This document shows positions 49,951-54,687 of a stretch of DNA of 54,687 bases, in pieces (the first letter of the stretch is position 1; every line of letters starts with the position of its first letter). Origin of the DNA: Allomyces macrogynus ATCC 38327. Its lineage: Eukaryota > Blastocladiomycota > Blastocladiomycetes > Blastocladiales > Blastocladiaceae. The stretch is from contig GG745333.1 of NCBI GenBank assembly GCA_000151295.1, positions 8,700-63,386 on the forward strand, written 5' to 3'. The notes below the pieces were generated by a model. The model saw only the letters and a list, made by a program, of their open reading frames with translations. It was not told the DNA's origin and ran no database searches. The position numbers and the translations under genes were made by a program.

Positions 49951-51216
49951 TCACGACGCGGCTGGACGCAATATGGGCGATGCGGGACGCGGTGGAGAGG
50001 CTTCGGCCGGTGCAGGCGAGACCTCCGGTGCAGGTGTTGGTGCAGAACGCGGGGATGCAGTGGAAGGTATTGCTGGCCCAGGTGTCGTTGGAGACGCACT
50101 CGCTGCTGCTGTTATCGGCGGATCCGGCGCGTTCGTTGTCGGTGCGGTCGTAGGTGCAGGCAGCGCGTCGGCAGACGAGAGCACCGCATCCGCTGCAACC
50201 GTCGGTGACACGGGCGGAACAGGTGGAACCGGATCCGTCGCACCTGCTGCTGCGGCCGCAGCTGCAGGCGCTGCAGGCGCCGATCCAACCGATCCAACGT
50301 CGCTCACCGCGCGCCCCGCTGTCCCACCACCATTCCCATTTGTTCCGACCGACGACCCCGTCGGCGACCTCTGCGGCGGCTGGCCCGCGCGCGAATTACT
50401 ACTCCACGGCCACCCGTGCCGCGCACCCGCACCACCGCCACCCGCCGCACTCGCTGCATCCCCCTCAGTCCCACCTGGTCCCGTCGGCGACGGCGGCATT
50501 GGCGGCGGCGGCGACGCCGGCGGCTGCGGGGACCACAACGTGCTCATCCTTGCCCAGGTCCACGAAACGGGCCGAATCACGAGCGCCGACGCGCGCGCGC
50601 GCAGTCCACCACCCGTCGCATGTTCCTGCTCGGTCGTGTCGTACCGCGGCAACGTATCGACGACGACTGAAGTCGTCGTCTGCAACATGCGCCGGTCGGC
50701 CTTGAGCAAGTGTCGTTCGCGCCGTGCGAGCGGGTGTTCCTTGAGCCGCCGCAAACGGCGGCGGACGACGGAGATGGCGAGCCCGGCAGCGACGAGGATC
50801 GCGAGAAAGATGGCGGACCGTTGGGCCCAGACGCCTTGTTGGCCGGAATCGCCGCGAATCATGGCGACCCCGGTGGACGTCGGGATCGGGTCCGAGGTCG
50901 ACGTGGGGAAGATGGCGGCCACGTCTATGACGATCTCTCGGCTGTTCGGGTAGACGATCTTGCCGTAGGGGTTGCCGGCGGTGATTTCCGTTCGCAACGC
51001 GCCGCTGATACCCGCAAAGGTCGTGACGAGCGGCGTCGTTGACGGGGGCGGCAACGTCGCGACAAGCCAGGAAGTGCTGCGCGATGTACTCATGGTCGAC
51101 GTTGGTGTGGGTGCGGGCGAAGCTGTTGGGATGGGGACGACGATACCAGCATCGGATCCGCCCGCGACGGGAGTCGCCGTGGGGAAGGGGTTTTGCGAGT
51201 CGGAGCTCGCGCTCAT
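49951..51216 (-). CDS. Single-pass membrane protein of unknown function
   Basis: 421 residues from the Met at 51216 (gccgccaacATGagc); an in-frame Met 23 codons upstream would add a His/Asp-rich leader and is less likely. The N-terminal 130 residues are Ser/Thr/Pro-rich and then include ISGALRTEITAGNPYGKIVY PNSREIVIDVAAIF, probably a folded outer segment. A membrane helix SAIFLAILVAAGLAISVV is followed by the strongly basic RRRLRRLKEHPLARRERHLL, so the C terminus should be cytosolic. There is no cleavable signal, which suits a type III-like signal anchor or a secretory protein with hidden start. The last 170 residues are Ala/Pro/Gly-rich disorder. It resembles wall-stress sensor layouts (Ser/Thr-rich outside, one helix, basic stop-transfer) but no WSC or other domain is seen. 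Confidence 0.6.
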   Translation of the reverse strand: MSASSDSQNPFPTATPVAGGSDAGIVVPIPTASPAPTPTSTMSTSRSTSWLVATLPPPSTTPLVTTFAGISGALRTEITAGNPYGKIVYPNSREIVIDVAAIFPTSTSDPIPTSTGVAMIRGDSGQQGVWAQRSAIFLAILVAAGLAISVVRRRLRRLKEHPLARRERHLLKADRRMLQTTTSVVVDTLPRYDTTEQEHATGGGLRARASALVIRPVSWTWARMSTLWSPQPPASPPPPMPPSPTGPGGTEGDAASAAGGGGAGARHGWPWSSNSRAGQPPQRSPTGSSVGTNGNGGGTAGRAVSDVGSVGSAPAAPAAAAAAAGATDPVPPVPPVSPTVAADAVLSSADALPAPTTAPTTNAPDPPITAAASASPTTPGPAIPSTASPRSAPTPAPEVSPAPAEASPPRPASPILRPAAS

Positions 51217-51931
51217 GTTGGCGGCGTCGCGGTCGTGGTTGCGGTTGTGATCGTGGTCGTGCGTGCGGTCGTGAAGGTGGAACAAGCGCGCGGTGGATCA
51301 AGATCGTGCTGGACCGTGTCGTCGCAGTTGGTGCTGGTGCTGAGGTCAATCGTTGCTTGCTGCTCGTGTCGTTGCTGTTATCCTAGTCTTCGTCGTCGCC
51401 GTCGTACTCGCGGCCGGGCTTGACTGGATGAGCGTGTAGTCGCTCGGTTGTCGTCGGTTGTGGCAGTTACAGTGTCGCTTCCTCAGCGTCTCCAAAACTG
51501 GCACGGCGGTCGTCGTCGTGCTTGAGTGTGCGTCGCCCGCGCTCGAACCGGCTGCAGCAAGTCGCGGGAGCGTTGAGTGTCTTTGTCCAGACCTCACGCT
51601 GGCGTTAGTTTAGTTTTGCTGGACGATGGTTTGTGGAGACTGGAGAGCGTTAGCCGTGCGTTTCGTCTTGACGTGCATCACCGCGACAATCGCCCGGCCG
51701 CGCCTGGCGGCTGGCGTCAGCGGCGTTGCGGGCGGCGCCACAGGACGACGCCCGCGCGACCATTCCCCACCTCATCGTGCAGCCTGCTCTCCCCGCGCGG
51801 CGCACACGCGCGCGTCAGACGCGTTCCTGATCTCCGACCAGTGCGACGCTGCTCGCGTTCTTGCGCAAGTCATGAATCGCGTCCGCGGATCTTTATTACT
51901 CAACATCTCCCCCTGCCTCGCGCGCGCTCGA
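51217..51931. other. Intergenic region
   Basis: About 700 bases between two minus-strand genes. It should carry the promoter of the membrane protein gene and the 3' end of the neighbour. No gene, repeat or clear promoter element. Confidence 0.35.
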
Positions 51932-54176
51932 CTACGGGCACGGCGAGATCACCGAGAAATACGCATCAATCACGTCCTCCTCATCGGCGACACTCACCAC
52001 CGGCACCGGCACGACGGGCGGCACCGGCGCCGGCCGCTTCGCCGCGCGCCGCGCGCGCACTCCTTCCACCCCGGGCACGGGCCCGACCAGTGGCAGGCCC
52101 ATCCCCGGCGTGACCGGGGTCACCGGCACCGCCGGGATCCTCGCGGTCCGCGACCGCCAACGCCATTTCCGCGGCTTTCGGACCCAAATGCCGCGCCTGG
52201 ATCTGCGCGAGCGCCGCGTGCAAGAGCTTCAGTTCGGTCGCCGTATCGGAGACCGGGCGATCGGTTGTGAGCGTCGACGACGCGGTCGTGGATGTGGTCG
52301 CGGTACTCGCAGCCGACGGCCGCCGGACGCGTGGAACATAGGGTTCGCGCCAGACCGACGATGAGGCTTCGGACCGGGTCGGTGACACCGGGACCGACGA
52401 GGTGGTGACAAGATGGCTGAACGCCGACGGTTGTGTGGGGGGTTCGTCGAGCGTCGCGATACTGCCTGACCGGCCACGCGCGAGGATCGTCTCGCTCTCA
52501 TCCACCGCACCCCCAGAACGAGGGAGCGATGCCCAAACTGCAGTGACTGCTGCGACCGCATCCGCTGCGTGGTCGCGCAGACTCGACCGGCGACGTGGCG
52601 GGACGTCGGAAAGTGACGCGGTCCGTGCGTGCCGCGGTAAGGTCGGTGTCCGTGCGATCCGCGGGGAGCCGGGGACGATCGGGGACGGCGCGTGCGCACC
52701 GCGCGTCTGCAGCGATTCGAGGAACCGGTGGGCGTCGCGCGCGTCGGCGAACCGGAGGACCAGAGGGAAAGACTGTGCGGACGCGGAGGCGGTCCAGCCG
52801 GGCGCGCCCGCGGGGACCGACACGGTGGGAGCGGCGCTGCTCCCCTCGTCCGAGGACGCGACTGAGTCGACGGAGCCGGCGCGCGCGCGGCCGGTGGTTG
52901 CGGGTGCGGCTGAGGAAGTGGCGGTGGTAGATGAGCTGGACCCGACGAGCCACCCAGCGACTTGCCGCACGGCGCGCGGCGACGGCATACTGCCGAGCAG
53001 TGCGCGCTGTGCGGCCGACCGACGGACGGGCCGATCGACTAGGAACGCCGCATCTGAGCTCTGAACCAGCGCGAGCGCCGCGGACGCGTCACGTGCGGCT
53101 GTGCTGCTGCGGCGACCCACGGGGAGCGCAGGGAGTCCCGCCTGCGTCGAAGAAGAAGTCGAGGTACCCGTCATGGCGCTCGCCGCCGACGCGGCAATCA
53201 CGAGCGACGCGCGACGGCTCGCCGATGCCACACCCGACAAGACCGCCGTCAAAGACCCGCGCCGCGGCCGCCCCGCCACCGGCGGTGTCGCCGCGGGTGA
53301 AATCGACGAGGTACTTGTACGCGACCGCGGCACGACCGCGGGCGACGCCGCAGGGGGCGGCGTACTCGCTGCTGTCGCATGGTCCTTCTCCATCTCATCG
53401 TCCTCCTCCCCATCCTCGTGCCCCTTGTCACGCCGCTCCTCCTCGTCCGCGAAAAACACGGCCGTGGCGAGCGGCGACTGCGGCGGCGACCCGCCCTCGT
53501 TCACTTCCGTGAACGCCGTCGTTGCCGGGACCGGAATGATTCGCGACGTCCATGCTTCAGGCACCGCAATCCGTTTCTCGGCGACAACGTCCAGGTTCGC
53601 CGTCGTGTTTTCTTTCGTCAAGTAAATCGTCCATTTCCCGTCGACGCAGATGCCCGTCGCGTACCGCGGCCGCCACGAGACGGCGCGTGCCGCGTGTGCT
53701 GCACGAGCGGACGAGGGGGTCGTGGCCAAGACGCGGGCCACGTCTGCGACCATGTGCGCGCGCCGGTGGTGCGGGACGTAGACGAGGCACGGTGGCGCCG
53801 TGGTGGGCGGTAAGGTAGTGGTGTCGAGGGAAAGGGCGGACGGGTCGAGAATCACCGAGGACCGGCGCGAGGGTAAAGGCGGTGGGGCGGCAGTCGCTGT
53901 TGCAGAGTCATGACTGCTCGCGGCGACCGGCGGCGTCGTGCATGGTGCGACCGACGGCAGATGCGGCGCGGGTGCGCCGGGACGTGGTGGGACAAGCTGC
54001 TGGTCGGCGTTGCTGGAGGTGGTTGAGGTGGTCGAGGCGGCGGACGCGGGCGTGATTTCGGACAGCGCGCGGGGAGCAGGGTCGGCAGCGAGGGGGAGAA
54101 CAGTGCTTGCAGGGTTCGACATATTGTCGCTAGCGCCGCCGTGCGCGGGTGGGAGCGGGGGCAATGCCTTGGCCAT
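51932..54176 (-). CDS. Ser/Ala-rich protein with possible split PH-like domain
   Basis: About 747 residues from ATG 54174-54176 (gccatcATGgcc). After a Pro/Ala-rich start, folded-looking sequence appears: CLVYVPHHRRAHMVADVARV, then AVSWRPRYATGICVDGKWTI YLTKENTTANLDVVAEKRIA, an alternation of strands like the first half of a PH domain. After a 250-residue acidic and Ser/Thr-rich insertion comes SFPLVLRFADARDAHRFLES, which looks like the last strand and C-terminal helix of a PH fold. The rest is disordered until a helical stretch LLHAALAQIQARHLGPKAAE. Near 52140 the coding-like frame moves by +1 and ends with VADEEDVIDAYFSVISPCP at TAG 51932; without the shift the frame ends at 51981 in low-quality Arg/Gly sequence. 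Function unknown; membrane phosphoinositide binding is a guess from the fold impression. Confidence 0.55.
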
Positions 54177-54687
54177 GATGGCGGGTGGAGCGGTCGATGT
54201 GCGAGTCGTCAGCGGCGAGCTTGCGTGGGCGGTGCTGCTGGCGTGGTCTCGAGCGCGCGACAGGGACCGGACCGGGTGGACAGGCACGGCGCGGTCGAGA
54301 ACGGGCACGTCGTGCGGTTGAGAGAGGGCAGGCAAACTGGCGGCGCCGATGTGGGGTTGATGGGGTTGGCGGTGCGGTTCGGTTGGCTCGCAGCCGCTGG
54401 TCGAGTGCTCGAGGGCTCTCGCTTGAAGCGTGGGGGTACGGGCGGAAGCGTGCGCGCTTGCTCTTGCTGGTGCTCTTGTGCCGCGGCGCGCGCGTGCTTG
54501 CGGGGTAAGGCGCCTTGAGGAAGTTGGGGAGAGAAGCGGTGGTCGTGGTCGTGGTCGTGGGTCGTGGTCGTGGTCGTGATCGTGGTCGTGGTCGTTGGTG
54601 TGTCGGGCAGTCGGAACCTTGCGCGACGGCTCGCGTGGCGCACTGCGCGGGGGGCCGCGAGAGCCCACGCACGCGATCAAGCTTCCT
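54177..54687. other. Upstream region of the last gene, with GTGGTC microsatellite
   Basis: Leader and promoter side of the minus-strand gene. It holds a GTGGTC-type hexanucleotide repeat (about 54539-54598, roughly ten units) and no further gene before the window edge. Confidence 0.5.
54539..54598. repeat. GTGGTC/GACCAC hexanucleotide microsatellite
   Basis: About ten tandem units with two slips (GTGGGTC, GTGATC). In one minus-strand frame it reads as a His-Asp repeat, like the HDHDHDHD run inside the NAT9-like protein, so this unit may recur in the genome. Confidence 0.8.

Overview
The window is eukaryotic nuclear DNA: GC-rich (roughly two thirds GC in genes), with multi-exon genes, short introns of about 60-115 bases, TATA boxes, AATAAA signals and nuclear tRNA genes. 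A mitochondrial F1-ATPase alpha gene with introns, a class C G-protein-coupled receptor, a DIRS-type retrotransposon, and very Ala/Pro/Ser-rich low-complexity proteins fit an early-diverging zoosporic fungus, most likely Blastocladiomycota (Allomyces/Catenaria-like). That placement is inference; no rRNA or other marker is present. Introns share an unusual donor: 20 of the 27 I could place read GTACG(T/C/G).

Layout. 1-3.9 kb: the 3' end of a low-complexity gene, then a secreted M14 zinc carboxypeptidase. 4.0-8.7 kb: a DIRS-like tyrosine-recombinase retrotransposon with 127-base inverted terminal repeats, Gag-like, RT/RNase H and recombinase frames, and an internal complementary region; its recombinase carries a 75-base tandem duplication. 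9-15 kb: an acidic unknown protein, a REEP/Yop1-like ER protein, a broken helical-protein gene on the minus strand, and a doubtful small membrane-protein frame. 15-20 kb: adenine phosphoribosyltransferase, an assembly gap flanked by homopolymer junk, an unidentified C-terminal fragment, and a bacterial-type NRPS-independent siderophore synthetase (IucA/IucC) on the minus strand with a frameshift and an early stop.

20-34 kb: peroxisomal-type acyl-CoA thioesterase, a 69-residue membrane protein, ATP synthase alpha, a NAT9-like acetyltransferase, tRNA-Pro, an EF-hand protein, a protein with an MLKL-NTD/HeLo-like helical bundle, and two tandem C2-domain genes that share promoter design, one with a prion-like Q-rich N terminus. 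35-47 kb: a class C GPCR with Venus-flytrap domain, a large zinc-finger protein, an unknown low-complexity protein, and a pseudokinase. 47.4-49.9 kb is an AT-rich island with tRNA-Ser(AGA) and a second tRNA-Pro(TGG). 50-54.7 kb: a single-pass membrane protein and a Ser-rich protein with a possibly split PH-like fold.

There is no operon logic. Housekeeping genes (ATP1, APRT, thioesterase, NAT9) are intact, whereas several accessory genes show in-frame stops or frame changes. Those breaks could be sequencing indels, unrecognised short introns, or decay; the sequence alone cannot decide.
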